A DNA stretch of 64,000 nucleotides from Pseudobdellovibrio exovorus JSS (GTDB taxonomy: Bacteria > Bdellovibrionota > Bdellovibrionia > Bdellovibrionales > Bdellovibrionaceae), in assembly GCF_000348725.1 (NCBI RefSeq), contig NC_020813.1:1898248-1962247 (forward strand), written 5' to 3'. Below the pieces are notes generated by a model, which was not told the DNA's origin, did not search any database, and saw only the letters and a list, made by a program, of their open reading frames with translations. A program made the translations under genes and the position numbers. This document shows, piece after piece, positions 16,798 to 26,314 of the stretch. Positions within the stretch are counted from its first letter, which is position 1; every line of letters begins with the position of its first letter.

Positions 16798-17355
16798 CTA
16801 AAGCTCAAAGTTATTCCAATCCACGACAGATTTGATCATTTGAACTCGCGCTCGATCCGAACGCACCACCGCACTCATGGGCAAGCGGTCCGCATTGATA
16901 AATTTAGCCAAAGCATTGTCTTTATCCCACACACGGATAAAGCGATTGCTATCAAATTCTGGGAAACTCTTCATAAACTTCGCAATATCTTCAGATTCTT
17001 CATCTAAAGAGACCACGATAAATGTCACTTCTGGATTCTTATGGGCAAACTCAATCAGTTCTGGCACTTCGTTCACACAAGGACCACACCAAGAAGCCCA
17101 CAGATGCACGACAACAGGCTTCTGAGGCATGAATAGATCGTCAGCTAGCAGTAGAGGTGCCCCTTTATAATCGCGCACCACAGCCGCTTTAAGGCCGTCA
17201 AATAACTGCTCGGGACTTAGCTCTTCCGTCACCGCCACGGGACGCTTAGGAGCAAAGCTAAAACTAAAGTAGTTCCCTTTAAAAACGGCATAGGTAAAGG
17301 CGATGGCTAAAACGACAAATACAAGCGTGATTTTGAGTTTCATGTTAAGCTTCAT
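16798..17355 (-). CDS. TlpA/ResA-like thioredoxin-family protein
   Basis: This 185-residue protein has an N-terminal membrane anchor or uncleaved signal (about residues 8-25) and a thioredoxin fold whose active site WASWCGPC has Cys90 and Cys93. The TlpA/ResA-type context VVHLWASWCGPCVNEVPEL is clear. The cis-Pro is in the RLPMSAV segment. Such proteins are periplasmic thiol reductases used in cytochrome c maturation or disulfide rescue. Alternative starts at 17355 and 17343 are equally weak in ribosome binding site. It lies alone between two terminators, converging with the TIGR03545 gene. Confidence 0.9.
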   Translation of the reverse strand: MKLNMKLKITLVFVVLAIAFTYAVFKGNYFSFSFAPKRPVAVTEELSPEQLFDGLKAAVVRDYKGAPLLLADDLFMPQKPVVVHLWASWCGPCVNEVPELIEFAHKNPEVTFIVVSLDEESEDIAKFMKSFPEFDSNRFIRVWDKDNALAKFINADRLPMSAVVRSDRARVQMIKSVVDWNNFEL

Positions 17356-17401
17356 GGCGTCGACACTAGCGCCATTTATTCAATTATTGAACCCTTTACG
17401 C

Positions 17402-17433
17402 AAAAAAAAACCCAAGGTTTTCACCTTGGGTTT
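17402..17433 (-). terminator. rho-independent terminator at the end of the ribosomal protein run
   Basis: On the minus strand CCCAAGG pairs with CCTTGGG across TGAAAA, extended by an A/T flank, and a run of nine T's follows. It lies 24 bases after the rplQ stop and closes the long minus-strand block. Confidence 0.93.
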
Positions 17434-17456
17434 CCAACATCAAATTGAAAATCAGA

Positions 17457-17987
17457 TTATCTGCTAGCGTGCATTGCTGCACGAGATTTGCTCTGGATTT
17501 TTCTAACAGTTTTCTTAGCTTTAGTAGCTGCAACTGCTGTTTTCTTTTTAGCTTTGCTCACTGCTTTTTTCGCAACTTTGTCTTCTTTTGTTGCTTTAAA
17601 TGCAGGTTTAGCAGCTTTTGCTTTGAAATCGTAATCAACGAACTCTAAGAAAGCCATCTCTGCCGTGTCACCTGGTCTACGACCAATTTTGATCACGCGA
17701 GTGTAGCCGCCATTACGGTCCTTAAAGCGCGGAGATACGTTTTTAACGATATCTAACGCCGCGTCTTTATTAGCCAAACGAGCCACTAAAAGACGGATTG
17801 AGTTTAAGTCACCTTTTTTACCCAAAGTAACTGCTTTTTCAATGTGACGTCTAACTTCTTTAGCACGTGCTACAGTCGTTTTAATACGACCATGCTCTAC
17901 TAAAGAATTCATCAAACCACGCAAAAGAGCCTTACGAGGACCACTTTTACGACTAAAATGTTTTACTAAACGACGATGAGATGCCAT
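17457..17987 (-). CDS. rplQ: 50S ribosomal protein L17 with Lys/Ala-rich tail
   Basis: Residues 1-118 are a normal L17 (MASHRRLVKHFSRKSGPRKALLRGL start, truncated here; RIKTTVARAKEVRRHIEKA; RPGDTAEMAFLEFV). L17 sits near the peptide exit tunnel in 23S domain III. About 55 extra residues follow, nearly all Lys, Ala, Thr and Val, resembling histone-H1-like tails; typical L17 stops near 120-130. It is the last gene of the alpha operon, 23 bases after rpoA, with a strong terminator downstream. Confidence 0.97.
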   Translation of the reverse strand: MASHRRLVKHFSRKSGPRKALLRGLMNSLVEHGRIKTTVARAKEVRRHIEKAVTLGKKGDLNSIRLLVARLANKDAALDIVKNVSPRFKDRNGGYTRVIKIGRRPGDTAEMAFLEFVDYDFKAKAAKPAFKATKEDKVAKKAVSKAKKKTAVAATKAKKTVRKIQSKSRAAMHASR

Positions 17988-18010
17988 CTCGAACTCCTAT
18001 ATTCTTACGC

Positions 18011-19045
18011 TTACTGCACTTCTTTTTTAACTGACACTGGCATTTGGTTAGGATCCCATCCCGGAGGTGGCCATCCTTCGATCTTCATTCCAAGACCCAA
18101 GCCCATAGTCGTTAAGATTTCTTTAATTTCATTTAATGATTTACGGCCGAAGTTTTTAGTCTTCAACATTTCAGCTTCAGATCTCACAACTAACTCACCG
18201 ATGAAGCGAATATTCGCATTCTTCAAGCAGTTAGCAGATCTAACACTCAACTCTAAATCATCAACTGAGCGGAACAGATTTTCATTCAATGATGATGTAC
18301 CTGCGCCTCTAACTTCGTCAGTTGGCTCAAGTGATTCATCAAAAGTTAAGAAGATCTGTAATTGTTCTTTTAAGATTTTTGACGCCAAAGACACTGCTTC
18401 TTCAGGCTTCAAAGAACCATCAGTCCATACTTCTAAAGCCAAAGAATCGTAATCTGTTCTTTGTCCTACGCGAGCATTAGAAACTGAATAGTTAACTTTT
18501 CTGATCGGGCTGTGAAGAGCATCAACACCGATAAATCCAACTGGTAGATCTTCAGCACTGTTCTCAACAGGAGCATAACCGCGACCATAAGAAACGATCA
18601 ACTCAGCGTTGAAAGTTGCATTATTGCCCAATGTAGCAATGTGCTGGTGAGGATTCAAAATTTCAATTTTGTCAGATGTAGAGATATCTGCAGCCGTAAC
18701 TACACCAGGACCTTTTTTTGAAATTTTCAATGTCAAAGCTTCTGAGTTATACTGTCTGAAACGAACTTGTTTCAAGTTAAGGATAATATCAGAAACATCT
18801 TCAAGCACATCTGGAATAGTCGAGAACTCATGTAAAACACCTTCGAATTTCACTGCAGTTACTGCAGATCCCATCATAGAGCTTAATAGAATTCTTCTTA
18901 ATGAATTTCCAAGAGTAACACCAAAACCTCTTTCAAGAGGGCGTACGACAAATTTAGCGTACTCTAAAGATTGAGTATCTTTCTCGATCTCGAATCCTTT
19001 TGGTTTAATTAACTCTCTCCAAAATTTATAATAGTGCTCTTGCAT
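18011..19045 (-). CDS. rpoA: RNA polymerase alpha subunit
   Basis: This 344-residue alpha subunit nucleates core polymerase assembly. The N-terminal dimer domain (about 20-235) includes [25 protein letters not shown] (partial) and the [18 protein letters not shown] helix. The C-terminal domain (about 265-330) has the [18 protein letters not shown] helix and a [12 protein letters not shown] helix-hairpin-helix that contacts UP elements and activators. An AAGGGGACGAGA-like ribosome site precedes the ATG. It stands between rpsD and rplQ as in the classical alpha operon. Confidence 0.98.
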   Translation of the reverse strand: MQEHYYKFWRELIKPKGFEIEKDTQSLEYAKFVVRPLERGFGVTLGNSLRRILLSSMMGSAVTAVKFEGVLHEFSTIPDVLEDVSDIILNLKQVRFRQYNSEALTLKISKKGPGVVTAADISTSDKIEILNPHQHIATLGNNATFNAELIVSYGRGYAPVENSAEDLPVGFIGVDALHSPIRKVNYSVSNARVGQRTDYDSLALEVWTDGSLKPEEAVSLASKILKEQLQIFLTFDESLEPTDEVRGAGTSSLNENLFRSVDDLELSVRSANCLKNANIRFIGELVVRSEAEMLKTKNFGRKSLNEIKEILTTMGLGLGMKIEGWPPPGWDPNQMPVSVKKEVQ

Positions 19046-19059
19046 TCTCGTCCCCTTAA

Positions 19060-19686
19060 TTATCGTGAGTAGTACTCAACGATCATACTTTCTTCTACTG
19101 GAATTGTGACTTCATCACGTGAAGGAAGATCTTTTACGGTTCCTTTAAACGCAGCGTGATTAGCCTCAAGCCAGCTTGGGATTGTACGACGTGCAACAGC
19201 TTGGATAGCCGTTTGAACTTTGCCCATCTCTTTACTGCTTTGGCTAACTTCAACTACATCACCTTTGTTCACGATAAAGCTTGGAATATTCACGCGTTTA
19301 CCATTAACAAGGAAGTGGTTGTGTGAAATCAACTGACGAGCTTCACGACGAGAGCTTGCGAAACCTAGAGTGTAAACTACGTTGTCTAAACGTAACTCTA
19401 AGAATTTCAATAAAGCATTACCAGTGATCTCTTTTGATTGATCAGCCATTTCAAAATATTTATGGAATTGTTTCTCAGAAAGACCATAGTATCTTTTTGC
19501 TTTTTGTTTTTCACGCAATTGCAAAGCGAACTCAGAGAACTTCAAACGAGATTGTCCGTGTTGTCCTGGAGGATATGGTCTTCTTTCAAAAGCACATTTG
19601 TCAGTGAAACATCTGTCACCTTTTAAGAAAAGCTTCATGTTTTCACGACGGCATAATTTGCAAACTGAACTATTTACGCAACTCAT
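19060..19686 (-). CDS. rpsD: 30S ribosomal protein S4
   Basis: This 208-residue S4 is a primary 16S binder and, in Escherichia coli, the translational repressor of the alpha operon. The N-terminal zinc-like cluster [18 protein letters not shown] and [14 protein letters not shown] is present, followed by the S4 RNA-binding domain with [22 protein letters not shown] and [15 protein letters not shown]. It keeps the four-cysteine form. Gaps are 12 bases to rpsK and 14 to rpoA. Confidence 0.98.
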   Translation of the reverse strand: MSCVNSSVCKLCRRENMKLFLKGDRCFTDKCAFERRPYPPGQHGQSRLKFSEFALQLREKQKAKRYYGLSEKQFHKYFEMADQSKEITGNALLKFLELRLDNVVYTLGFASSRREARQLISHNHFLVNGKRVNIPSFIVNKGDVVEVSQSSKEMGKVQTAIQAVARRTIPSWLEANHAAFKGTVKDLPSRDEVTIPVEESMIVEYYSR

Positions 19687-19698
19687 ATTATACTCCGA

Positions 19699-20094
19699 TT
19701 AAATTCTACGACGCTTAGGAGGTCGGCATCCGTTGTGAGGGATTGGAGTGATATCTTTCAAAGAAAGAATTCTCATACCTGTTCCTGCTAAAGCTCTGAT
19801 TGCCGGTTCACGACCTGCACCAGGACCAGTTAGCAAAACATCCACTGATTTCATACCGCTATCCATAGCTTTCTTCGCAGCATCTTCACAAGTCACTTGA
19901 GCAGCGTAAGGAGTACCTTTACGGCTACCTTTGAAACCTAAGTGTCCAGCTGATGACCATGAAACTGTATTTCCATTTGGATCAGTAAATGTGATGATAA
20001 CGTTACCGAAGCCAGCAGAGATATGACACTGACCTTGAACAACATTCTTTTTAACTTTTTTCTTAGCCGTAGGCTTTTTTTCCATTGTATTCAT
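19699..20094 (-). CDS. rpsK: 30S ribosomal protein S11
   Basis: This 131-residue S11 of the 30S platform has [36 protein letters not shown], and the C-terminal [14 protein letters not shown] end diagnostic of S11. The ATG at 20094 is chosen because GGGTG lies 6 bases upstream. The N-terminal Lys-rich extension is short. It lies between rpsM (16-base gap) and rpsD. Confidence 0.98.
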   Translation of the reverse strand: MNTMEKKPTAKKKVKKNVVQGQCHISAGFGNVIITFTDPNGNTVSWSSAGHLGFKGSRKGTPYAAQVTCEDAAKKAMDSGMKSVDVLLTGPGAGREPAIRALAGTGMRILSLKDITPIPHNGCRPPKRRRI

Positions 20095-20110
20095 TCTATC
20101 ACCCTACCGA

Positions 20111-20485
20111 TTAAACAGCTTTTTTCTTGTTCGCTACGGTTTTCTTAGGACCTTTACGAGTACGTGCATTTGAACGCGTGTTTTGACCACGAACAGGTAA
20201 ACCTTTTCTGTGGCGAGTTCCGCGGTAGCAGTTGATATCAGTTAAGCGTTTGATAAACATACCAACATCACGACGTAGATCACCCTCAACTTTAAAGTTG
20301 GCTTCGATCAACGCACGCATTTGTGCAATATGTTCGTCTGTTAAAGCATCAGTACGTAAGCTTTCGTCAATACCAACTTCTTTACAGATGTTGCGCGCTC
20401 TAGAGCGACCGATACCGAAAATATATGTTAATGCGACTTCTACTCTCTTATTACGAGGTAAGTCGATACCCATTAAACGTGCCAT
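20111..20485 (-). CDS. rpsM: 30S ribosomal protein S13
   Basis: This 124-residue S13 of the 30S head contacts 5S/L5 bridges and tRNA. It begins [21 protein letters not shown] (shortened) with the helix-two-turn-helix [18 protein letters not shown], and ends with [25 protein letters not shown] (in part) and a Lys tail. It starts 3 bases after the rpmJ stop. Confidence 0.98.
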   Translation of the reverse strand: MARLMGIDLPRNKRVEVALTYIFGIGRSRARNICKEVGIDESLRTDALTDEHIAQMRALIEANFKVEGDLRRDVGMFIKRLTDINCYRGTRHRKGLPVRGQNTRSNARTRKGPKKTVANKKKAV

Positions 20486-20488
20486 AGC

Positions 20489-20602
20489 TTAACCCTGCCT
20501 TTGCTTGTGTTTAGAGTTTTCACAGATCACTCTAACAACACCTTTTCTTTTAATAACTTTACATTTATTACAAATCTTCTTTACAGATGGTCTGACCTTC
20601 AT
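20489..20602 (-). CDS. rpmJ: 50S ribosomal protein L36
   Basis: This is a 37-codon gene, easily missed because of its size. It starts [20 protein letters not shown] and ends [11 protein letters not shown]. The zinc ligands Cys11, Cys14, Cys27 and His32 are intact, so this is the zinc-binding (C+) form. A GGAG-type site (TTGGCGGAGTATTGTT) precedes the ATG. It follows adk after about 58 bases, with no infA or map between, and is 3 bases from rpsM. Confidence 0.97.
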   Translation of the reverse strand: MKVRPSVKKICNKCKVIKRKGVVRVICENSKHKQRQG

Positions 20603-20660
20603 AACAATACTCCGCCAAAAGGCTACAATTAGTAACACTCTATATAAACCTAGTCTAGCT

Positions 20661-21308
20661 CTAATTCGCTAATCCTAATATTTTCGTAATTTGCTCAAAA
20701 ACCACATCAGGCTCTTGATCGCTGTCTACTTCTGCAAGATTTCCCTGCTTTCTGTAGAATTCGATTGTGGGACCTGTGTTCTTTTCGAACTGAGCCAGCC
20801 GCTCATTAATAACATCTTCCCTGTCGTCTGCCCTGTGAACCAGGGGTCCATTGCACTTTTCGCACAAATCACCCTTGCTCGAAGGCTTAGTCTCGATATG
20901 GTAGATTTCACCACATTGAGAACATGTTCTACGACCGGTTAAGCGTTTAACTAAGATCTGAGGATTGATCTTAAAATAAACTACTTTTTCAATCTTAGAT
21001 GCTCTTTTTTTAAGCATATCGTTCAAGCTTTCCGCCTGAGCGACTGTTCTTGGAAATCCATCAAAAATAACAGATTTCCCTGCTTGTTGAGTCATGTAGC
21101 CATCAACTAGGCTGATCATAACTTCATCGGGAACAAGCTTCCCCTGATCCATAAAACTCTGAGCCAGTAGACCAGTTTCTGTTTTGGCCGCAATAGCAGC
21201 TCTTAAAACATCTCCAGTACTCAGTTGAACAAAGCCAAATTTATCAATAAATCTACGGGACTGGGTACCTTTACCCGACCCCGGAGCTCCTATCAAAATT
21301 ATGTTCAA
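20661..21308 (-). CDS. adk: adenylate kinase
   Basis: This 215-residue long-form adenylate kinase interconverts ATP + AMP and 2 ADP. The P-loop GAPGSGKGT is at 7-15, the AMP site includes [11 protein letters not shown], and [12 protein letters not shown] is the core motif. The LID holds a zinc site CSQCGEIYH ... CEKC, typical of Gram-positive and some deltaproteobacterial-type kinases. Its ATG overlaps the secY stop by 4 bases (ATGA), so translation is coupled. Confidence 0.98.
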   Translation of the reverse strand: MNIILIGAPGSGKGTQSRRFIDKFGFVQLSTGDVLRAAIAAKTETGLLAQSFMDQGKLVPDEVMISLVDGYMTQQAGKSVIFDGFPRTVAQAESLNDMLKKRASKIEKVVYFKINPQILVKRLTGRRTCSQCGEIYHIETKPSSKGDLCEKCNGPLVHRADDREDVINERLAQFEKNTGPTIEFYRKQGNLAEVDSDQEPDVVFEQITKILGLAN

Positions 21309-22630
21309 AACTGAACCCTTCTACTGCGGATCTTAACGCCCTTAAGGAAAGAGTCATATTTGCTAGATAATAAATGTGACTGAATTTGTTGAGATGTATC
21401 AATAGCAACACCCACCAAGATCAGTAAGCTCGTACCACCGAAGTGGAACGGGATATTTAAGAACTGCACCATCAATCCAGGTAAAATACAAATGATACAA
21501 AGGTACAAACAACCTAGGACATTGATGCGATCTAAAACGTAGCGAATAAACTCAGCCGTGCTTTTACCAGCGCGGATACCTGGAACAAAAGCTCCAGATT
21601 TTTTCAAGTTCTCAGACACTTCATCAGCATTAAACACGATGTCTGTGTAGAAGAACGAGAAGAATACGATGAACAATACGAATAGAATATTAAAGATAAC
21701 TCCATTCGGATTTAACGATTCATTCATCGCTGTTAACCAAGGTACATTCACGAATTGAGCAAGTGTACTTGGGAACATCAATAATGAACTCGCAAAAATC
21801 GGCGGAATAACACCTGGGAAGTTGATCTTGATCGGTAAATGGCTAGAAGCCAAAGATCCCATGTTATTATTAGCTAGGCGTTGGCTATACTGAATAGCGA
21901 TACGTCTTTGTGCTACTTCCATAAAGATAACAGCAGCAATAACTAATACCATGAATAACAACAAACCAGCTGCGATAATGAATCTTAACTCACCCGTTTT
22001 AACCAAGTCATATAAGTGACTCGCACCAGATGGGATTGAAGCCGCAATACCAGTAAAGATGATCAAAGATGTACCATTACCGATACCTTTTTCAGTGATC
22101 TGATCACCTAACCACATAATAAAACAAGTACCTGCAACTAATGTCAGGACCGTTACAAATTTAAAAGGAAGAATACCTAAAGAGCCTGAAGCCAATAATG
22201 ACTGCCCCATCTGTGTTGTTTGACCAGAAAGCCAAGAACTAATTCCATAACCTTGGACAACAGCTAACACCACAGTAGCGTATTTAGTGTATTGACTGAT
22301 TTTTTTACGACCAGCTTCACCCTCTTTTTTCAAAGCTTCAAGGTGAGGAACTGCTGACGTTAAAAGTTGGAAAATGATCGACGCCGAAATGTACGGCATG
22401 ATCCCTAGAGCAAATACAGAAAATTGCTCTAAAGCACCACCACTGAAGGTGTTGAACATACCGAAAATGCCGCGGCTCTGAGAGTTAAAAAACTCAGATA
22501 CAGCATTTCCGTTAACTCCTGGAGTCGGAATGTGGACCCCAATTCTGTAAACAGCTAAACAAATTAAGGTGAAAAATATTTTACTTTTAAGACTACCTAA
22601 ACCTTTGCTGTCGCTATTCTGGCTCGCCAC
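21305..22630 (-). CDS. secY: preprotein translocase subunit SecY
   Basis: This 441-residue, ten-helix channel protein of the SecYEG translocon has GIMPYISASIIFQLL (helix 2), the cytosolic loops RRIAIQYSQR and KSGAFVPGIRAGKSTAEFI, and helix 10 with the SLLILVGVAIDTSQQI region. The start codon is GTG at 22630, which shares one base with the rplO stop (TAGTG). It is followed directly by adk. Confidence 0.98.
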   Translation of the reverse strand: MASQNSDSKGLGSLKSKIFFTLICLAVYRIGVHIPTPGVNGNAVSEFFNSQSRGIFGMFNTFSGGALEQFSVFALGIMPYISASIIFQLLTSAVPHLEALKKEGEAGRKKISQYTKYATVVLAVVQGYGISSWLSGQTTQMGQSLLASGSLGILPFKFVTVLTLVAGTCFIMWLGDQITEKGIGNGTSLIIFTGIAASIPSGASHLYDLVKTGELRFIIAAGLLLFMVLVIAAVIFMEVAQRRIAIQYSQRLANNNMGSLASSHLPIKINFPGVIPPIFASSLLMFPSTLAQFVNVPWLTAMNESLNPNGVIFNILFVLFIVFFSFFYTDIVFNADEVSENLKKSGAFVPGIRAGKSTAEFIRYVLDRINVLGCLYLCIICILPGLMVQFLNIPFHFGGTSLLILVGVAIDTSQQIQSHLLSSKYDSFLKGVKIRSRRVQF

Positions 22631-23070
22631 TACTTGATTACCTCAATTTTGCCACCAGCTTTTTCAATAGCTGCTTTAGCTTTTTCACTGAATGCGTGAG
22701 CTTTAACAGTAACTGCTTTAGTCAATTCACCTTTAGCTAATACTTTTACACGAGCAGATTTAGTTACTAAACCAGCTTTATGTAAAACCGCCGCATCAAC
22801 ATCACCTTGAAATTTATTCAAGTCAGACAAGTTGATGATTTGGAATTCATTAGCAAATGCCGCATTAGTAAAACCGAACTTAGGAAGACGACGAGAAAGA
22901 GGAGTTTGACCACCCTCGAAACCACGTCTTACAGTTCCACCTGTACGAGCTAATTGACCTTTGTGACCTTTAGTTGATGTTCCACCCATACCAGAACCGA
23001 TACCACGACCGATTCTTTTACCGTAGTGAGTAGATCCAGCTTTAGGTTTTAAATTTGATAATAAACTCAT
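22630..23070 (-). CDS. rplO: 50S ribosomal protein L15
   Basis: L15 here starts MSLLSNLKPKAGSTHYGKRIGRG (shortened). The glycine-rich GSGMGGTSTKGHKGQLARTGG region reaches into the ribosome and FEGGQTPLSRRLPKFGF is diagnostic. A longer frame starts from a TTG at 23082, but the ATG at 23070 has GGAG 6 bases upstream and fits the family, so it is preferred. It ends one base into the secY start. Confidence 0.97.
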   Translation of the reverse strand: MSLLSNLKPKAGSTHYGKRIGRGIGSGMGGTSTKGHKGQLARTGGTVRRGFEGGQTPLSRRLPKFGFTNAAFANEFQIINLSDLNKFQGDVDAAVLHKAGLVTKSARVKVLAKGELTKAVTVKAHAFSEKAKAAIEKAGGKIEVIK

Positions 23071-23082
23071 GACGAACTCCAA

Positions 23083-23268
23083 TTAATTCTTAACAGTGAT
23101 CTCAACTAAGTGTTGAATTTTATAAAGCTGACCTCTGTTTGCAGGGTTGTCAGCTTTAACTACTGTTTGATTTACTTTTTTCAAACCTAGCGCGCGAACA
23201 GTTTTGATTTGATCTTGGCTGCAGCCGATAGTTGATTTTTTCAGTTTTACTTCGAATGTTTTAGCCAT
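23083..23268 (-). CDS. rpmD: 50S ribosomal protein L30
   Basis: This 61-residue L30 has VKLKKSTIGCSQDQIKTVRALGLKKVNQTV (in part), the short ferredoxin-like domain of the family. It starts where rpsE stops (sharing base 23268) and ends 12 bases before the rplO ATG. Confidence 0.96.
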   Translation of the reverse strand: MAKTFEVKLKKSTIGCSQDQIKTVRALGLKKVNQTVVKADNPANRGQLYKIQHLVEITVKN

Positions 23269-23723
23269 TACTGAGCTCCTGATTTTCTTAACTGTTTCAA
23301 ACCATCTAAAGTGGCGCGAACAGCATTGTGAGGGTTACGAGTACCAACACATTTTGTTAAGATATCTTTCACACCAACTGACTCAAGAACCGCACGTACA
23401 GCACCACCTGCGATTACGCCAGTACCAGCAGCAGCAGGTTTCATGATAACTTTAGCGCTACCAAAGCGGCCAATTACTTCGTGAGGAATTGTTCCATCTT
23501 TAAGGCTCATCTCTTTACAAGTTTTCTTAGCAGAACGAGTTGCTTTACCGATCGCCTCAGGAACTTCACCGGCTTTACCAGTTCCGAATCCAACTTGACC
23601 TAATTTATCACCTACAACTACTAAAGCGGCGAAAGAAAATCTACGACCACCTTTAACAACTTTAGTAACACGGTTGATCGCAACTACTTTTTCTTCGAAT
23701 TCATTTACGTTCACTTTTTCCAT
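23268..23723 (-). CDS. rpsE: 30S ribosomal protein S5
   Basis: This 151-residue S5 has [31 protein letters not shown] (in part), [14 protein letters not shown] and the C-terminal domain [17 protein letters not shown] ... [10 protein letters not shown]. It lines the mRNA entry channel and takes part in decoding accuracy. It is slightly shorter at the N-terminus than the Escherichia coli protein. It lies 11 bases after rplR. Confidence 0.97.
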   Translation of the reverse strand: MEKVNVNEFEEKVVAINRVTKVVKGGRRFSFAALVVVGDKLGQVGFGTGKAGEVPEAIGKATRSAKKTCKEMSLKDGTIPHEVIGRFGSAKVIMKPAAAGTGVIAGGAVRAVLESVGVKDILTKCVGTRNPHNAVRATLDGLKQLRKSGAQ

Positions 23724-23734
23724 TTAATCTCCGA

Positions 23735-24103
23735 TTAAAATTGTAAGCCAGCTTCGCGTGCGCCGTCTGCTAAAGATTGAATACGACCATGGTAGATAAA
23801 ACCATTTCTATCAAAAACAACAGTATTGATACCTTTTTTGATAGCAGCTTCAGCTACTGCTTTACCAACTGTTTTAGCTAAGTCTTTACCAGAAGCTTTC
23901 GCTTCTAAGCTTAATGAAGACACAGCTAAAATCGTTTGCATAGCATCGTCATTGATCACTTGAGCATAGATATGCTTGCCGCTACGGAAAACACAAAGAC
24001 GAGGTCTTTCAGAAGTACCTTTTACAGTTTTTCTGATTCTGATTTTCTTCTTCATTCTGTTAGCCGTTTTTGACGACGTATGTTTTGAAACTCTTAACTT
24101 CAT
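23735..24103 (-). CDS. rplR: 50S ribosomal protein L18
   Basis: This 122-residue L18 binds 5S rRNA. It has a basic N-terminal tail, RIRKTVKGTSERPRLCVFRSGKHIYAQVI (in part), and the ending GFIYHGRIQSLADGAREAGLQF with the conserved ADGAREAGL. It is flanked by rplF and rpsE in the standard spc order. Confidence 0.97.
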   Translation of the reverse strand: MKLRVSKHTSSKTANRMKKKIRIRKTVKGTSERPRLCVFRSGKHIYAQVINDDAMQTILAVSSLSLEAKASGKDLAKTVGKAVAEAAIKKGINTVVFDRNGFIYHGRIQSLADGAREAGLQF

Positions 24104-24126
24104 AAAATACCTCTATATTTTAAAAT

Positions 24127-24666
24127 CTATTTACCTGCAGACTTACCGGCTTTACGACGGATGTGCTCGCCTGAGTAGCGAACGCCTTTTCCTAAGTATG
24201 GCTCTGGTGGTCTGTAGCCTCTGATTTTAGCAGCAACTTGTCCTACCAACGCCTTATCAGCACCAGTAACAACTACAGTTGTTTGCTTATCAACTTTAAT
24301 TTCGATTCCTTCTGGAATGTCGAAATTAATCGGATGAGAGAAACCTAACGACAATTCAAGTTTTTTACCTTGAACATTCGCGCGGTATCCAACCCCGTGT
24401 AATTCTAAAGATTTTGTGAAACCAGTTGTTAAACCAGTTACAGCATTTTGGATTAAAACTTTGTAAAGACCATGCAAAGATTTAGATTCTTTAGAATCAT
24501 CAGCGCGAGTCAAAACTACTGTTTTACCGTCAACTTTAGCAGTAATACGAGTGTCTAAATCATACTTCAAAGCAGACTTAGCACCTTTGATCGTTACTAA
24601 TTGACCAGCAACGCTCACTTGTACTTTTTCATCGAAATTAACTGGATACTTACCTATTCTTGACAT
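24127..24666 (-). CDS. rplF: 50S ribosomal protein L6
   Basis: This 179-residue L6 has two tandem L6 domains: SRIGKYPVNF start, HGVGYRANVQGKKLELSLGFSHP in the middle (in part), and RGYRPPEPYLGKGVRYSGE-x-R-RKAGK near the end. It stabilises the sarcin-ricin region where translation factors bind. It lies 6 bases after rpsH. Confidence 0.97.
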   Translation of the reverse strand: MSRIGKYPVNFDEKVQVSVAGQLVTIKGAKSALKYDLDTRITAKVDGKTVVLTRADDSKESKSLHGLYKVLIQNAVTGLTTGFTKSLELHGVGYRANVQGKKLELSLGFSHPINFDIPEGIEIKVDKQTTVVVTGADKALVGQVAAKIRGYRPPEPYLGKGVRYSGEHIRRKAGKSAGK

Positions 24667-24672
24667 AACACC

Positions 24673-25062
24673 CTACCAAACTAAGCAAAGAAGCTCGCCA
24701 CCTAAGTGGTTAGTTTTCGCATCTTTACCTGTCATGATTCCTTTACTTGTACTGATGATTGCTTGGCCTGTACCAGAACGAACTACAGGAATTTCTGTAG
24801 CTTGAACATATACACGTCTTCCTGGAGTACTTACTTTTTCCAAGTTGATGAAACCAGGCTCACCTGTTTCGTTGTACTTCAAGTAAACGCGCATGATACC
24901 TTGTTTGCTATCACGAGCAATTTTGTAGCTGCGAGCAAAACCTTCGTTAACTAGGATTTTAGCAACGTTCTCACGCATTTTTGAAGCCGGCATATCTACT
25001 TTTTCAAGTTTCGCTGCCGATGCATTTCTAATGATTGTTAACATTTGTGCGATAGTGTCCAT
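24673..25062 (-). CDS. rpsH: 30S ribosomal protein S8
   Basis: This 129-residue S8 binds 16S helix 21 and in Escherichia coli represses the spc operon at the L5 message. It starts MDTIAQMLTIIRNA and has the C-terminal signature STSKGIMTGKDAKTNHLGGELLCLVW (in part). It follows rpsN by 8 bases. Confidence 0.97.
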   Translation of the reverse strand: MDTIAQMLTIIRNASAAKLEKVDMPASKMRENVAKILVNEGFARSYKIARDSKQGIMRVYLKYNETGEPGFINLEKVSTPGRRVYVQATEIPVVRSGTGQAIISTSKGIMTGKDAKTNHLGGELLCLVW

Positions 25063-25070
25063 TGTTCCTC

Positions 25071-25376
25071 CTACCAGCTAGCTTTCGTTACGCCAGGCAA
25101 TTTACCATCAAGAGCTAATTGTCTGAATGCAATTCTTGAAAGACCGAACTTACGGTAGTTACCGCGAGGACGACCTGATAATTGGCAACGAGTAATAACT
25201 CTGTTCGGATTAGTGTCGCGTGGCAAAGCTTGTAACTTTGCGCGAGCCGCATCTCTTTCCTCATCAGAAAGTTTCAAGTCTACAGCTTTAGCTCTCAACT
25301 CAGTTCTATATTTATAGTAGCGAGTTGATTTTTCTTTTCTTTTATTGTTTTTCTCAATACTTGCTTTTCTTGCCAT
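25071..25376 (-). CDS. rpsN: 30S ribosomal protein S14, long zinc-free form
   Basis: This 101-residue S14 is the long form. The CxxC pairs of the short zinc form are absent (only one Cys, in [11 protein letters not shown]). [21 protein letters not shown] and [19 protein letters not shown] are diagnostic. It helps assemble the 30S head and follows rplE by 11 bases. Confidence 0.97.
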   Translation of the reverse strand: MARKASIEKNNKRKEKSTRYYKYRTELRAKAVDLKLSDEERDAARAKLQALPRDTNPNRVITRCQLSGRPRGNYRKFGLSRIAFRQLALDGKLPGVTKASW

Positions 25377-25387
25377 TTTCTATCCTA

Positions 25388-25930
25388 TTACTTTCTGAAA
25401 GGCATTCCAAGGGCCTCTAACAATGCTCTACCTTCGTTGTCGTTACCGGCAGTAGTACAAATAGTGATATTCATACCGCGAACTTTTTCGATTTTATCGT
25501 AATTGATTTCCGGGAATACGATCTGTTCTTTCAGACCCATATTGTAGTTTCCACGACCATCAAAACCTTTTGAAGGTAATCCACGGAAGTCACGTACGCG
25601 TGGCAAAGCCAAAGTTTGTAAACGATCCAAGAATGACCACATGCGTTCGCGACGCAAAGTCACGCGAACACCTATTGGAATGCCTTCTCTTAACTTGAAG
25701 TTAGAGATGGCTTTTTTAGCTTTAGTAACAACTGCTTTTTGTCCAGCAATCGCAGAAATCTCTTCAACGATACCGTTAACGATTTTCGGATTTTGAACAG
25801 CTTCGCTTGTACAAACGCTGATGATGATTTTCTCTAAACGAGGAACTTGCATCGAGCTTTTGTAACCCATTTGCTTTGATAAAGCGGGTACGATCTCTTT
25901 TTGGTAGGTTTCTTGTAAACGATTCATCAT
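25388..25930 (-). CDS. rplE: 50S ribosomal protein L5
   Basis: This 180-residue L5 binds 5S rRNA and contacts the P-site tRNA. It has [21 protein letters not shown] (shortened), [25 protein letters not shown] (in part), [24 protein letters not shown] (in part) and the ending [13 protein letters not shown]. The preceding gene is rplN only 6 bases away: the rplX gene usual at this spot is missing. Confidence 0.97.
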   Translation of the reverse strand: MMNRLQETYQKEIVPALSKQMGYKSSMQVPRLEKIIISVCTSEAVQNPKIVNGIVEEISAIAGQKAVVTKAKKAISNFKLREGIPIGVRVTLRRERMWSFLDRLQTLALPRVRDFRGLPSKGFDGRGNYNMGLKEQIVFPEINYDKIEKVRGMNITICTTAGNDNEGRALLEALGMPFRK

Positions 25931-25936
25931 TAACCT

Positions 25937-26305
25937 CTATAAAACTTCCGGAGCCAGAGAAACAATCTTAACGAATTGTTTTGCTCTTAACTCTCTTGCA
26001 ACAGGGCCGAAGATACGAGTACCTACTGGCTCTTTAGATGCATTGATCAATACAGCCGAATTGTCATCGAAACGGATGTAGCTTCCATCCGGACGGCGCA
26101 ATTTGTGCTTTGTGCGAACGATAACTGCTTTCGCTACGTCACCTTTTTTAACTTTAGCATTTGGCATCGCATCTTTAATAGACACGACGATAATGTCACC
26201 GATGTGAGCAAATCTTCTTTTAGAGCCGCCAAGTACTTTTACGCACATGACTTCTTTAGCCCCTGAGTTATCTGCAACATTTAATCTAGATTGCATTTGT
26301 ATCAT
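25937..26305 (-). CDS. rplN: 50S ribosomal protein L14
   Basis: This 122-residue L14 has [21 protein letters not shown] (shortened) and the ending [26 protein letters not shown] (in part). It lies at the 30S interface next to L19. It sits between rpsQ (9-base gap) and rplE. Confidence 0.98.
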   Translation of the reverse strand: MIQMQSRLNVADNSGAKEVMCVKVLGGSKRRFAHIGDIIVVSIKDAMPNAKVKKGDVAKAVIVRTKHKLRRPDGSYIRFDDNSAVLINASKEPVGTRIFGPVARELRAKQFVKIVSLAPEVL

Positions 26306-26314
26306 ATATGCACC

